A stretch of DNA of 64,000 nt, from the NCBI GenBank assembly GCA_032690845.1, contig CM064430.1, positions 50,131,882 to 50,195,881 on the forward strand. The letters run 5' to 3'. Shown in pieces: positions 22,588 through 35,295 of this stretch. A program made the position numbers and the translations under genes. The notes under the pieces are model-generated. The model worked only from the letters and a program-made list of their open reading frames with translations, was not told the DNA's origin and searched no databases. Source of the stretch: Eleusine coracana subsp. coracana (lineage: Eukaryota > Streptophyta > Magnoliopsida > Poales > Poaceae). Positions within the stretch are counted from its first letter, which is position 1. Each line of letters starts with the position of its first letter.

Positions 22588-23977
22588 TAATCTGTTCCCC
22601 ATCCGGTCACTACTCAATGTATGGCGCAATTTCCAGCAATATATGGCAGCATGTTTCCTTAATGTCTATTTTCTTATCTTGCATGAATGCTTAGGGGCTC
22701 GATTGATGCATCTTCACTCACTGGCCTTGACGTATAGATGTTAGGGTTTGCTGGGTGGCAGCTCTTGTCAGTATATGATCTTTGGATTGATAGGATCGAT
22801 TAGTTCGGGAGTAGACGTGGGCTATGGACGTATTTCATTGTGAGGATCACACTACAAATGAAGGGCCAGATACCTTTTGTATCTTATGTGAGATAAAAAT
22901 TAAAGGCTAGATATTTGCTTTTTTTTGAGAAATTATAGCCTATTTCTCTTTTTTTCTAGATATTATGGAGGAAAGGTCATCTCCTTTTATTAATAAATAG
23001 ATTACTTTTATCTTAGGATTCTAGCAATCTTTATAATTATTTTTCTTGGAAGACGCTTATTATTTTTTTTGCATAGAGGCGACGACTCATGAGTCGCGAC
23101 TCTCGGCAAGTCTAAGTCCATATTTAGTCTTGAAAGATGCTGCTCTGTTCCACAACGTATAATACGGAGCTGTCTGTTAGCCTGAGGTCATGAGGATCAG
23201 ACGATGCAGACGCTGGGTGTTTTCTTTTGCCCACCGCCTGCACGGCGACGACCCTCGTGAGCCATGTTGCGCCAACTTGGGCGCCAATTGTTTAGTATTT
23301 CCGGGCTAGGCGGCTAGCTGACGGCGACAACCGGACAACGCACGGCGAACGAAGCTCCAAGCCACCTTCCGAGACTTCCATTCCTTCGACAGTTGACCCT
23401 GCCTAATCAGTGGGTGATCCCGACCGGTTGACCTGTTGAATTGTTGAATTCTTGAGATCCTATCATGAATGGGTTAGTAGCGTAGTGGATATCATCCATC
23501 TTCATCCACACGCTGATTACGGCCAAACCAAACCTTTCCGTGATGACATGTTAGTACTATCATCGAAGAATGAATCGTGACTACTTTTAACTAGAAAGTA
23601 CATAATTTATATCATCTTGTCATCATGTGCTACTTTTAACTAGAAAGCACATAATTTATGCCTCTCATGCGCTTTTCCAACTGTAGAGTGATCAAACGCA
23701 GAAAAGGGTAGCACATGATGCTTTTCTCCAGAATTAAAAAATGGCTCGCACTCTCTGTAACACTGCGTCCAGCCTGGCAATCCAAAAAAGAAAAGAAGAA
23801 GAAATCCACTGCATCCAAACCAGGCGGGCAAAGCCGGACAATTATGCAAGTTGCAATGGCAGTTGCTGTTGTCAGTCGTTAGCGTCGTCGCCGCGTGCGC
23901 CCGTGGTCCAACTTTACTCCGCGTCTACATATGCTGACTGAATAATCCCCAGCTTCCCAGTTCCCACCGCGCGCACG
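22588..23977. other. Upstream region of CRK2
   Basis: No gene is seen. A short direct duplication occurs near 23581-23612 and 23631-23662 (ctacttttaactagaaag followed by a cataatttat word; spacing 50 bases). No clear TATA box lies within 100 bases of the CRK2 start; the proximal region is pyrimidine-rich. Confidence 0.4.
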
Positions 23978-26381
23978 ATGGGTCAACACCACCACCTCCT
24001 GCCCGTCGCCGCGGCCATCCTCGCCGTCGTCGCGGTACTCGCTCCCGGTGCCGCGAGCTACCCGTGGCCGTTCTGCAGCGTGAACAATACCTTCGCGGCG
24101 AACGACACCAGGTACCAGGCCAACCTGAACCTCCTCGCCGCCACGCTCCCGGGCAACGCCTCCGCCTCCACGACCAAGCTCTTCGCCGTCGCCAGCGCCG
24201 GCGCCGCCCCTGACCGGGTCTGGGCGGCGGGCCTGTGCCGCGGCGACGTGAACGCCACCAACTGCCAGGCCTGTCTGACCCAGGCCTTCCGCGACCTGCC
24301 CAACACCTGCTCCTACGCCAAGGACGCCACCATCTACTACGACCCCTGCGTCCTCCGCTACTCCAGCGCCCGCGTGCTCTCCGGCGCCGACACCGACGAC
24401 TCCGGCGGCCCCTACTCAACGGCCTCCGCTCTCAACGTCACCTCCGACCTGGCCCAGTTCAACCGCGTCGTGGCCAACCTCATCAACGCCACCGCCGAGT
24501 ACGCCGCGGCCAACTCCACGCGGCGGTTCGCGACGGGCGCGGCCGGGTTCGACCAGGACGTCCCGATGGTGTACGCCGTCGCGCAGTGCACGCCGGACCA
24601 GACGACGGCGGCGTGCCGGAGTTGCCTGGCCGGGATGATCGACAGGAACCTTGGAGGCATGGAGAACGCCATCTACGGCAGGATCTTTTGGATGAATTGC
24701 AACTTCAGGTACGAGATCGTGCCATTCTTCAACGGACCGCCGGATGTGAAGCTGGCGTCGCCGTTCCCTCCCGCGCCGGCTCCGGCGCCGGCGCCGACGA
24801 CCGTGCCGCCGACGGTTCAGCCGCGGTCGCTCCCCGGAGGAGGCGAGCTCAAGGGAAGAAAAAAGTACAACGTGCCGGTCGTGGTTCCTGCTGTTCTTCT
24901 GCCTGTTCTGGCGGCCTTCAACCTTGCCATCTGCCTCTGTCTCTGGAGGCGGCGGCGGCGGGGAGCAGTTGCAGAAGCGAAGACGAAGAAGCCATGTATG
25001 TTTCTGATGAATTCTCGGACTCCGCTTCTTGTTACCTACTGACCTGAAAACTCACCAATTCTTACTTGAACAGATCCCATGTACTCGAACTCAGCAGAAG
25101 CAGACGACGACGACGACGAAATGGTGGACTCCATGATGATGGACGTCTCCACCCTGCGAGCGGCGACCGGGGATTTCGACGACAGCAACAAGCTCGGCGA
25201 AGGCGGGTTTGGTGCCGTGTACAAGGTACTGCTACTGAACACGCCATTGATTAATTGAACACAGCCCATGAATTGCTGTATCAAAAGGGACTAATAATCG
25301 TGGCGTGGCTTTGCTTTGATCAGGGCGTCCTCCCGGACGGCGAAGAGATAGCGGTGAAGCGGCTGTCGCAGAGCTCGACGCAGGGAGAGGTCGAGCTCAA
25401 GAACGAGCTGGAGCTGGTGGCCAAGCTCAAACACAGGAACTTGGTCAGGCTCGTCGGCGTCTGCCTGGAGCAGAAGGAGCGCCTGCTCGTCTACGAGTAC
25501 GTCCCCAACCGGAGCCTCGACCTCATCCTCTTCGGCAGTGAGAATGAGAATGAGAATCAGGAGAGACGTGAGCAGCTGGACTGGGAGCAGAGGTACAGAA
25601 TCATCAACGGCATCGCCCGGGGCCTGCAGTACCTCCACGAGGACTCGCAGCTCAAAGTCGTCCACCGTGATCTCAAGACCAGCAACATCTTGCTCGACGC
25701 CAACATGAACCCCAAGATCTCCGACTTTGGCCTCGCCAGGATCTTCGAGAGGGACCAGACGCAGGCCGTCACCAGCCAAGTCGTCGGAACCTAGTGAGTA
25801 CCACGAGAGACTCTGTTTTTTCAACTCTGTTTCAGCTTATGTTGGATTGGAACTTATCGCTAAAATTCTCGTTTCATTCAGCGGGTACATGGCGCCGGAG
25901 TACGCGATGCAGGGGAACTACTCAGTGAAATCGGACGCATTTAGCTTCGGCGTCATCGTGCTCGAGATCGTCACGGGAAGGAACAACAACGACTGCTACG
26001 AATCCAAACAGTCGGGAGATCTCTTGACCACCGTGAGTACAAATTGAACACCTGAATCAATCACCATTGTTGCCGCGACGCAGTTTTGGCTCATGGCTAC
26101 AAACCAACGTGCAGGTCTGGGAGCACTGGGAGGCCGGAACGGTGATGGAGCTGGTGGACCCGTCCATGAACGGCAGTTTCGCGGAGGGTGACTTGCTGAG
26201 GTGCATCCACATCGGCCTCCTCTGCGTGCAGGGTGACCCGGTGGCCCGACCGGAGATGTCGTCGGTCGTCATGATGCTGGGCAGCGACACTGTGGCCCTC
26301 CAGGCCCCGTCGAAACCGGCGTTCTACGCCAAGAAAGGCGGTCCCAACACGACCATTTCCACAGTGTCGCTACAGGGTTAG
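23978..26381 (+). CDS. CRK2: cysteine-rich (DUF26) receptor-like protein kinase, intact
   Basis: Five exons fit canonical splice sites and keep frame: 23978-24995, 25074-25225, 25324-25793, 25882-26032, 26115-26381, giving 685 residues, a usual CRK length. Order: signal peptide (about 1-27); first DUF26 with C87-x8-C96-x2-C99; second DUF26 with C204-x8-C213-x2-C216; Pro/Ala-rich linker; transmembrane helix (about 299-322) with a basic stop-transfer stretch; acidic juxtamembrane run; kinase with GEGGFG (381-386), K402 in IAVKRL, HRDLKTSN (D506), DFG (524-526) and the MAPEYAMQG activation segment. All catalytic residues are present, so it should be an active RD-type Ser/Thr kinase at the plasma membrane. 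DUF26 kinases act in stress and immune signalling; the ligand is unknown. It is the tandem sister of CRK1. The start is the ATG that opens the signal peptide. Confidence 0.95.
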
Positions 26382-26922
26382 CCACGGGAGTCGAGTGGAA
26401 ATTTTCTGCTGATAGCACAGTGAAAATGGGATAAATCCGAGTCGAGTGGCTCCACGAATCTGTATGAGTTTTTTATTCGCAAAAAATACAAAAGGCTATG
26501 CGCAAGAAGCATTTGCCGGGTTTATCAATAAACCCTTGTCAAAAAAGTGTGCCCCAAATTTGATCATTAATTGATTAAATCATAAGTTTATAGATTCCAG
26601 CTCAATTTAAAACTATGAAATCATTTCTGAGAAACCGATGCTCAATTTGGGTATTCACAAATAGGATAATCCCGTCCAAGAATTTAAAATTACTGGATTA
26701 TATTTGACCAAAGTCAATCAGTTCTGACTCTTACTATCAATAGTAAAAAAATTATAAAATTTGCTCAAATGTAAATGATGTTATCAGATATTATTATGAA
26801 CTATGAAATTATTTTTGATAAGATTATATGGTCAATAAATTTGGACGTGTATCTAGGAATTCTTTTTTCTTTCAGAAGGGCATCCATGTATTATGTTTTC
26901 TAGATTCGACATTTAAATGTTC
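26382..26922. other. CRK2 3' flank
   Basis: Probable 3' untranslated region followed by AT-rich DNA without recognisable genes. The last five bases (TGTTC, 26918-26922) are the left copy of the target duplication of the retrotransposon that follows. Confidence 0.5.
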
Positions 26923-27289
26923 TGTTGTGGCGTGGTTTCCTGGGGTCGCAGAGGAGAGACTAAGAGATCGTGAGAGGAGGATTGAGAGCGCAGAGGATAA
27001 CAAGGACCAAGAGAAGTACGAACGTCACCGCGGCGGCTGGCCATGGTGACCGATGATAGATACCCGAAGGTGACTCTATTATTTCATCGATGCCTAAACA
27101 ATCTACAGAGGGACTCCTTTATACTCACGAGCCTATTACAATCCAAACAGACTCTATCTTAACTTCCTAAACCGACTCCATCCTATCTTAACTTTCCTAA
27201 CTGAAATCTAACTAGGATTGGGTGTTGATGCCTCAGCCTGAACGCGCCTACGCCTTTGGTATTGGCGTCCTACAAAGGCGTCGACAACA
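26923..27289 (-). repeat. 3' LTR of the chromovirus element
   Basis: It begins (plus strand) with tgttgtggcgtgg and ends with cgtcgacaaca. It is collinear with the copy at 31648-32016, with substitutions and a small indel near 26945. Confidence 0.92.
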
Positions 27290-27299
27290 CTTCCCCCCT

Positions 27300-30200
27300 C
27301 TCCAACAAACAGCTCGTCCTCGAGCTGAACTGTCGGATGAGCCTGCCGAAACTCTGCCAAATCTTACCACGAAGCATCTGTGGCAGCACGTCCTTGCCAC
27401 TGCACCAACAACTCCCAACGTCCTCTGTTAAGGCGAGCACGCACCACCTTCTCCAGCACATGCAGGACCCTTCCATTGAACAAAGGCGGCAGAGGTATCA
27501 CAACCTGTGGTGGAGTACCCACAAATGGCTTCAGCAGGGAAACATGAAATACATCATGGATTTTAGCCTTGGCCGGTAATTGCAGGCGGTAAGAAACATA
27601 TCCCACACGAGCCAAAACCTGATAAGGACCATAGAACGGTTGCTCCAACTTAGTGACGGCAGCACTTGTAATGCCAACAGCAGTGCGCTGTCGTAGACGA
27701 AGCCACACCCAATCGCCGGGCTGAAATATGAGTTCTCTCCGGTACTTGTCCTGATAGGCCTTCATGGTAGACTGAGACTTGCAGCAACCTCTCCCTGATG
27801 TCTTTCAAAAACTTGTCGCGATCCAAGAGCTGTCGATCAACAGCTACTGCCCGTGCCGACCCTTGCTGATATGATAGTAAAGATGGAGGGTCACGTCCAT
27901 AGACAATGCGAAAAGGAGTAGTCTGAACAGCCATTTGATATGATGTATCATAGCAATACTCTGCCCAAGATAACCACTTAAGCCAGGAATGAGGACGATC
28001 ACCAGCAAGACAACGCAAATACATAGTAATGACTCGATTAACCACCTTTGACTACCCATCTGTCTGAGGGTGAAATGCTGAACTTTTGAGCAACTGAACA
28101 CCAGAAAGACGGAACAACTCTGTCCAGAAGGTACTTGTAAATACCACATCGCGATCAGACACAATCGAGCAAGGCAACCCATGTAACTTGACAATATTGT
28201 CAAAGAAGGCCTGTGCTACCGACACTGCTGTATACAGGTGACCAAGAGCGATGAAGTGAGCATATTTAGAGAACCTGTCGACCACCGTCAACACCACAGA
28301 TTTACCTCCAACACGTGGAAACGCCTCAATAAAATCCATGGATATATCGCTCCATATCTCAGATGGTACTGGAAGAGGTTGGAGAAGGCCGGCTGGATGT
28401 AAGTGTTCAGTTTTGTGGCGCTGACAAATGACACACCTGCGCACATATTCGCGAATACGGCAATTGGCCACAGCGCTGTAAAAGGAGGAACGCCACCGCT
28501 GCAATGACTTCTGTACACCTTCATGTCCAGAATCATGAACAAAAGCCAAAAGCTGGGGCCAAAGGGATGAATCATCTAGAACAAAAACCTTGCCATGGCA
28601 AAGAAGAAGGCCATCCACTTCTGACCATTCTTCCCCAGCTGAACCATCCCTTAATTTGTTGCGCCAAATAGCAACCTGAGCATCTGCTGCAGCCTCCCTT
28701 CGTAATGTAGCAAATATGTCAAATGTTGGAGCAGATAACACATGTGCCTCCAGCAAGTCCTCATCTCGACAAGACAATGCGTCCACAACGGTGTTTAGCT
28801 GTCCCAGACGGTACTCAACGGTGAAGTCATAGCCAAACAATTTGCTAACCCAGGTGTGCTGTGGGATGGTTGACAACCTCTGATCAAGAATAAACTTCAA
28901 ACTATAATGATCGGTGCGCACCTTAAATCGACGTCCCCAAAGATATGTCCGCCAATTCCGAACAGCTTTTACTAACCCAATCAGCTCACGCTCATAGGCC
29001 AGCAATTTAGCATGATGTGGAGCAACTGGACGGCTGAAGAAAGCAATGGCACCTTCCCCTTGATGTAATACCGCACCAAAACCTGCACCTGAGGTGTCAC
29101 AATCTACCACAAATAACTGATCAAAGTCGGGCATCTGTAGCAAAGGGGCGGTCATCAGCGCCGTCTTGAGGGCGACAAAAGCTTGCTCGGTATCCACACT
29201 CCAGGAGAATGCTTCTTTCTTGAGGAGCTTCATCAAGGGTGCTGCCACAACGCTATAACCTACAATGAATTTGCGGTAATAGCATGTCAATCCCAAGAAC
29301 CCATGAAGAGCTTTGATAGTGCGTGGGCGCGGCCATGCCTCCACCGCAGCCACCTTGCCGGGATCCATGGCCACACTGTCCTCTGAAACAATATGTCCCA
29401 AATAACTCACTGTTGGAGATCCAAAGGCACACTCAGAGCGCTTGAGAAATAAGTGATGAGCTTGCAGTGTTTCCAAGACCAGTTTGGTATGTTGAAGATG
29501 TTCTGCCCATGATTGACTGTAGATTAAGATATTATCAAAAAAAATAAGTACAAACTTACGAATGAAGGGATGCAGGATATCGTTCATCAATGCTTGAAAT
29601 GTTGATGGAGCATTTGTGAGGCTAAAGGGCATAACCAAAAACTCAAAATGACCTCGGTGCGTGCGGAACACAGTCTTATGAACATCCTCAAAGTGCATCC
29701 GAACCTGGTGGTAGCCACTATGAAGATCCAGCTTGGTAAAGAATTTAGCACCACGCAATTCGTCCAACAATTCATCCACAACTAGAATAGGGAACCGATC
29801 CTTGACAGTTTGGCCGTTGAGTGCCCAGTAATCAACACAAAACCGCCATGTCTTATCCACCTTGCGCACCAACAATACTTTCGCAGATAATGCCTTGCTG
29901 GAGCATCTCATCACATTGGCGTTCTACTTTGTCTTTTAGTAGCTGAGGATACCGGTAAGGCCGGACCGCAACTGGCGTCGTACCCGGCAGTAGATGAATG
30001 CGATGGTCATGGCGGCGAGGAGGTGGTAAGGTGCAAGGTGGTTCGAAAATGTCTGTGAAGGCCGTCAAAAGTTCATCCAAGAGATCCTGAGGACTGGAAA
30101 CAACAGCACATAGCGCTGGAGTGCCCCCTATGCCCGTCCACCGGACAGTGCGACCCGCAATCCATAAAACCATAGTGAGGCTTGCAAAATCCCAAAGAAT

Positions 30201-30689
30201 CAGACCCAATGTCTGGAGCCAACTGACACCCAGCACAAGGTCGAAGGCACCCAGGGGCAGAGCAAAGCAATCTAGAGTGAACGCATCCTCTCCAATAAGC
30301 AGCTTCGTCTTGGCGCCTACCCCTAGACATGTCACCCGATCACCATTGGCCACCTTGACTGATAAACCCGCGCGTGGTTCAACTGTCAAGCCCAAGTGTG
30401 TAGCGACGGAATCACAGATGAATGTATGCGTCGATCCAGAGTCCACCAGTGCGAGCAGTGTTGTATCCCCCACACGGACCTGTAGGCGCATCGTGTCCGC
30501 CTTTGTAATCCCGGTGATGGCGAGAAGCGAGATGCTCAGTTCTTCCTCGTGCAAGGCACCCTCCCCCTCATCCTCAACTTCCACCAAAAAAACGCTCTTG
30601 CCGCCACACTTATGTCCTGGAACAAATTTCTCCATGCAAAAGTAACATTCCCCGTTACTGCATTTAAGCGCCATCTCTTCTGTGATCAA
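27300..30689 (-). pseudogene. Chromovirus pol: zinc knuckle, protease, RT, RNase H, integrase, chromodomain
   Basis: Reading down the minus strand: a CCHC-like zinc knuckle (CYFC...GHKC, near 30640); aspartic protease ALVDSGSTHTFI (near 30445); RT with WRFCVDYWALN, FLVMPFSLTNAPSTFQ and the active-site variant FFDNILIYS (29535-29510), where the usual second Asp is Asn; RNase H (FVVDCDTSGAGFGAVL near 29100); integrase with an HHCC-type finger and HPQTDG near 28055; and a C-terminal segment with HDVFHVSLLKPF (near 27540) and chromodomain words LVQWQG and ASW. Breaks: a frame change between 29914 and 29853, stops near 28050, 27770 and 27362 (Glu to TAA after ASW). It is therefore inactive on several counts. 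Confidence 0.88.
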
Positions 30690-31552
30690 TCATCGAAAAT
30701 GAGGTCGCGAGGCCATAGCAGCAACTGAACCGGCCGAGGCGACTGATGACGCCGCCGTTGTCGACGAGGCCAGTGTTGGCACGGTCGGTGCCAGAGTTAG
30801 CGCCGGTGCCACTGACTTGGATGTGTTGTAGAAGTTGCATCCACCACTGCACGCCAGAAATCCTTTAAATGTTGCCGAGACATTATCACCGTGTTACGAC
30901 CTTCATATGACCGAGCCAAACTCATGGCAGTTTGCAAATTGGTCGGCGCCTGGAGCTCAACATCAGTTTTCAAAGGGTCGCCTAAACCAGCAGTGAATAG
31001 ATTGATTTATTGCCGAGACGTGAGGTCGTCACAGCGGCACAAGAGGAGCTGAAACTATCGCTGATACTCGTCCACCGTCCCGGTGTGACGTAACTCCTTG
31101 AGTTCCGCCAATGGGTTGGACCGCAAAGGTGGCCCAAAGCAAAGATTAACAAAATCCACAAACCGAGTCCCGGTGATGTTGTCGCGATCGAGGGCGTAGT
31201 ACCACTCCGCCGCGACACCGTCAAGATGTAAGGACGCCATCCAGACTCGTTCACCCTCCAAAGTGTGCATCCCACGAAAGAACGCTTCGCACTTGGTGAT
31301 CCATGGTAATGGATCCGTCTCGCCGTTGTACCGAGGAAAGGACAGCTTGGGAATATGCCTGGGAGCCTCCGGTGTGCCACGAGTACCACCACGCGTCGGA
31401 GCCTGAGAAGATGCCGACATGGAATTGACATCAGTACGCCACTGCTCCATACGCATGATGCGCGTAGCATGACCATCCAGGCGAGTGATTACTGCCGCCA
31501 GCTGATTATTGGTTTCGGCCGCCTGGGTGGCGAGACCCGCCATCTGTGTCAT
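30690..31552 (-). pseudogene. Chromovirus gag, interrupted
   Basis: The N-terminal part (31552-31055) encodes a typical retrotransposon gag: PKLSFPRYNGETDPLPWITKCE followed by an EGERVWMASLHLDGVAAEWYY block, as in the Retrotrans_gag family. A stop follows EYQR at 31055 and further stops interrupt the C-terminal part before the zinc knuckle. It is the capsid-like gene of the element and is not intact. Confidence 0.8.
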
Positions 31553-31632
31553 GAGTTGATCCAGCTTCTACGAGTCTGTCAAGGGCCCAGAAACGATGTT
31601 GTCGCGGGCCATGGAGGAGATGGCGGCGGTTG

Positions 31633-31646
31633 AATCTGATACCAAA
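31633..31646 (-). other. Primer-binding site of the chromovirus element
   Basis: On the minus strand, immediately inside the 5' LTR, the sequence TGGTATCAGATT matches the start of the site complementary to initiator methionine tRNA, the usual primer of plant LTR elements. Confidence 0.75.
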
Positions 31647-31647
31647 T

Positions 31648-32016
31648 TGTTATGGCATGGTTTCCTGGAGTCACTCAGAGGAGAGACTAAGAGATCATGA
31701 GAGGAGGGTTGAGAGCGCAGAGGATAACGAGGACCAAGAGAGGTATGATCGTCACCGCGGCGGCTGGCCATGGTGACCGATGATAGATACCCGAAGGTGA
31801 CTCTATTATTTCATTCATGCCTAAACAATCTACCGAGGGACTCCTTTATACTCAGGAGCCTATTACAATCCAAACAGACTCTATCTTAACTTTCTAAACC
31901 GACTCCATCCTATCTTAACTTTCCTAACTGAAATCTAACTAGGACTGGGTGTTGCCGCCTCAGCCTGAACGCGCCTACGCCTCTGATATTGGCGTCCTAC
32001 AAAGGCGTTTATAACA
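31648..32016 (-). repeat. 5' LTR of the chromovirus element
   Basis: It is collinear with the other LTR and lies next to the primer-binding site. Its outer end (ataaca, 32016) is followed by the second TGTTC target copy. Confidence 0.92.
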
Positions 32017-32234
32017 TGTTCTTGTAGAAACTTCCAGGACATTGCTGGCATTAACGATGAAGGCTCCACAAGTAGTTCTGTCAGCAGCATTTTTTGAATG
32101 CTCAATATGAGTATTCACAAATAAAACACATTTAAATACATACATTCCAGCACATAAATATTTTTGGACCAGAGCAATTTGACCTCTAATCCCCAACCGC
32201 ATTCCATGGACTTGGTATTCACAAACTCTAGGAT

Positions 32235-35200
32235 CTATCTAGGGTATGGCTCTGTAAATGTAAGACCATTCAAGGAGATGTCCTGTTCCGAAATGAAACT
32301 AGACCTGTCGATCCGTGTAGGAGACTCTCCCGTGAAGCAGAATGCAGGCTTCTCCGGCGGCGGCAGCTCCATGCCATCCCTGGTTAACATGAATACGACA
32401 GTTGATATGTCAGGCCTGTCATCAGGGTCCACCTGGACACACAGCAAACCGACGTGGATGCATCGCAGCGCCTGGTTTCGACCATATTCATCTAGCGATT
32501 GGTCCAGCATTTGCGATAGCGACCCACTCGTCGTGTGACGCCAGACCTGTCACAAGAGCATCAATACCAGGTTAATTCATCATTGAAAAGGAGATGTAGA
32601 GTGGGGCGAAAAACGCTCCGGCACTTACATCGCTCAGGAGATTCACAGTGCTATGATCGTTGTAGCTGCAGTTGCTCCGCCTCGTTACAATCTCAAGGAT
32701 CAACACTCCAAAGCTGAAAATGTCGATCTTGGGCGACACGCGCCCCTGCATCGCGTACTCTGGTGGCATGTAGCCTCTGCACAGGATTGGGGCCAGATCA
32801 GTTAGCAATGTGAGGAGAAACCTGCATTCAACACAGGATTCCATGCTTATTCATGTGTGCACGAGCTTGGCTTACAATGTCCCGACCCTTTTGGTTGTCT
32901 GACTACGGGTGTGACCTTCTGTTAGCAGCCTCGCCAGCCCAAAATCCGCGATCTTTGGTTCCATGTCGTCGTCGAGGAGAATATTACTAGCCTTCAAATC
33001 TCGGTGGATGATCCTCATGGTTGAGTCCTCATGGAGATACAATATCCCCTTGGCAATTCCTAGAATGATGTTGTACTGTTGCTCCCAGTGGAGTGTGTTT
33101 CCTGTACTTTTATCTGTCGTGAACAAATGTTCAGCTTATATTAGGTGTTGCAGAAAGGTTAAATACAGTCAGTATTCAATACAGCATAACAGTGACAAAG
33201 TTCGGAAAGGAAGATGCAAACTGAACTCTGAAGTATTATATCCTTGTGACTTATTTTTCTTCAATTTTGTGAAGATTTTTAACCCAACATAATGGAAAAG
33301 TTTTATTTGTTGGTTTGTAGACAGATGATACTACTGCGTGCAGCAAGTTACCAGTGATTCTTATATTCTTTTGTTTGTCATACTTGGAATAATCAGTGAT
33401 GTTTCCACATCAGTCTCATCTAGTGCTCCTAGATACATTATCAACAGACAATCGCAATCACACACATAAAACATACCCTTGAGATTCATGAAAAGCAATA
33501 GAAATAGAGCGCTGGAAAATTTTATCTATATGCTTATGAGAAGAGAACTCCAGATTTATAAATGAAGACAGGACGAAGAGTAAAATACCAAATAGAAAGT
33601 TGTCGAGGCTCCCGTTTTTGATGTATTCATAGACAAGCAGCGTATCATTCTGGCGCGGGCAATAGCCTAGTAACCTAACAAGGTTCTTGTGCTGAAGCTC
33701 TACCAGTACCTCCATCTCATTGTTTAGCTGATCCACTGCATCCCCGGTTCTTCCTAAAAGTGTCTTGACTGCTATCTCTTGGCCATCAGAGAGTATTCCC
33801 TGAGACAGAAACGAAATATCCATCTTATAAGGTACGATGTTCTATACTTTCTTTTCCAGTGTTGTTCTTTCCATTGCTTACCTTGTACACCGTACCAAAA
33901 CCGCCTTCTCCAAGCTTATTCTTCTCTGAGAAGTTTTCGGTAGCCTCTTGCAATGTCGACACATCGAAGACTGGGCATTGTGAATTCCCTATCTTCTTCA
34001 GTGCTGGTATGACACGGCAAGAGTAGTGTAAGGAAAAAATCGAATCAGTCAGGATCGTGAAGTAATCACATTGCTACTCACGCTCTGTCGCCTTGATCCT
34101 TCTTCGCCTGGACTGGAAGCGAAGGAAGAGAAAGACTGAAAGAATCAAAATCAACACAACGGAACCAGCGATGCCCGCCGCGATACCAGCAATCTCTTTT
34201 GTCCCTGCATACGCACAAACATGAATTTCAGTCAATACAACTCTGATATTATGAGGACTCAGGATTACATGATTCTGTAGATTTTTGCAGTATTTGAGAT
34301 GAACGGAACAAATGTTTTTGTTTAGAGGACGAGGAGGAGTGTACTACCTGTTCTGGACTCTGGAGTAGCAGGGGAAAGCGTGGGTGCTGGTTCCGGCGGT
34401 GCGGCAAGCTGCAGCATCGCCCGGCCCTCGTAAACCGGCGAGACGACGCTGTACCTGAGCAAGCACCACACCGCCCCAGCGTAGTTGGACGGGGGCCGCC
34501 CGCTCATGTGCCGCGCCATGGTCTCGTCGCGGAACATTCCCAGACAGCTCCGGCACTGAACCGGCGTCAGGTCCGGCGTGCACTGCGCGACCCCGTAGAT
34601 CTTGGGGTTGAATGCCATCTCCGCAGTGGCGAAGTACTTTCTCGTCGAATTGGTCGCCGCCACCGCGCTGTCGATGAGGGCGGCGTAGGTCGCATTGACG
34701 GCGGCGGTGAACCAGTCCTCCGACGCGTTGACGCTCCCAAAGCCCGTTCCGACAGTCGGACTGCAGGTAACAAGTTCTCAGATATGTATGAAGCGCTTCA
34801 CAAACTGGACGAAATCGATGCGCAGAAAAAAAAAAGGAATTCGGGAGGGGGATAAGTTAGCACATACACCAGCTCCGAGACGACCCACTGGCTCTGGTTG
34901 AGGAAATCGAGGAACTGCGTGTCGGAGAAGCGCAGGACGCAGGCGTCCTCCACGTCGGTGACCCCCTTGTTTAGGGGGCAGGTCTGCTGCGCGTTCTGGA
35001 ACGCCGTCGCGAGGCAGGCGGCGCAGGTTGACGTGTTCGTGTCGCCGCGGCAGAGCGCCAGCCCGTTGGCCTGGTCGGTCAGCGTGCCGACGCTGGCCGT
35101 GGCGAATCCTGTCGGCGAGGCGGAGGCGTTGGTGGTCAGCGTTGCGATGAGGCTGTTCAGGTTCGCCTGGAACGTGCCGTTAGCCGTGTAGGAGCTCTGC

Positions 35201-35295
35201 TGGTCGCAGATTGGCACCAATGACACCGCCGCTGGTGGCGACAGCAGCAGCAGCGCCAGGGCGACGGCGGCGGCGGCATAGCGGCCGGCAAGCAT
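32235..35295 (-). pseudogene. CRK3: DUF26 receptor-like kinase with a 1-bp deletion in the glycine-rich loop
   Basis: Eight exons fit canonical splice sites: 35295-34868, 34760-34348, 34204-34082, 34003-33883, 33799-33589, 33113-32876, 32776-32629, 32546-32235. Product order: signal peptide, DUF26 (LCRGDTNTSTCAACL), second DUF26 (QCTPDLTPVQCRSCL), transmembrane helix, kinase with HRDLKASN, DFG and MPPEYAMQG. Seven exons have exactly the length or phase of CRK4. Exon 4 is 121 instead of 122 bases: a run of four T in GGTTTTGG (coding strand) has only three (about 33898-33902). This shifts frame inside GEGGFG and would prevent the kinase being made; the extracellular and membrane part would survive. 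It could be a recent pseudogene or an assembly error in a homopolymer. The start is the second Met, by analogy with CRK4. Confidence 0.88.

Larger units (their letters stand above)
26923..32016 (-). mobile_element. Near-complete Ty3/gypsy chromovirus retrotransposon (Reina-like), 5.1 kb
   Basis: Two LTRs of about 368 bp (26923-27289 and 31648-32016) share TG...CA ends and enclose gag, protease, RT, RNase H, integrase and a chromodomain-like tail in minus-strand order. The 5-bp target TGTTC is perfectly duplicated (26918-26922 and 32017-32021). A primer-binding site (TGGTATCAGA, minus strand, near 31644) and a polypurine tract (GAGAGGGGGGAAG, minus strand, near 27302) flank the internal region. 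Small size, short LTRs and a C-terminal chromodomain suggest the Reina lineage; that rank is an inference. By eye the two LTRs differ at roughly two dozen positions, so the insertion is not recent. Confidence 0.93.

Noticed and set aside
24235..25047. A second-frame 270-codon open frame overlapping CRK2 exon 1
   Set aside because: It is an out-of-frame shadow of the GC-rich DUF26 exon; the CRK2 frame has a signal peptide, Cys motifs and splicing into the kinase.
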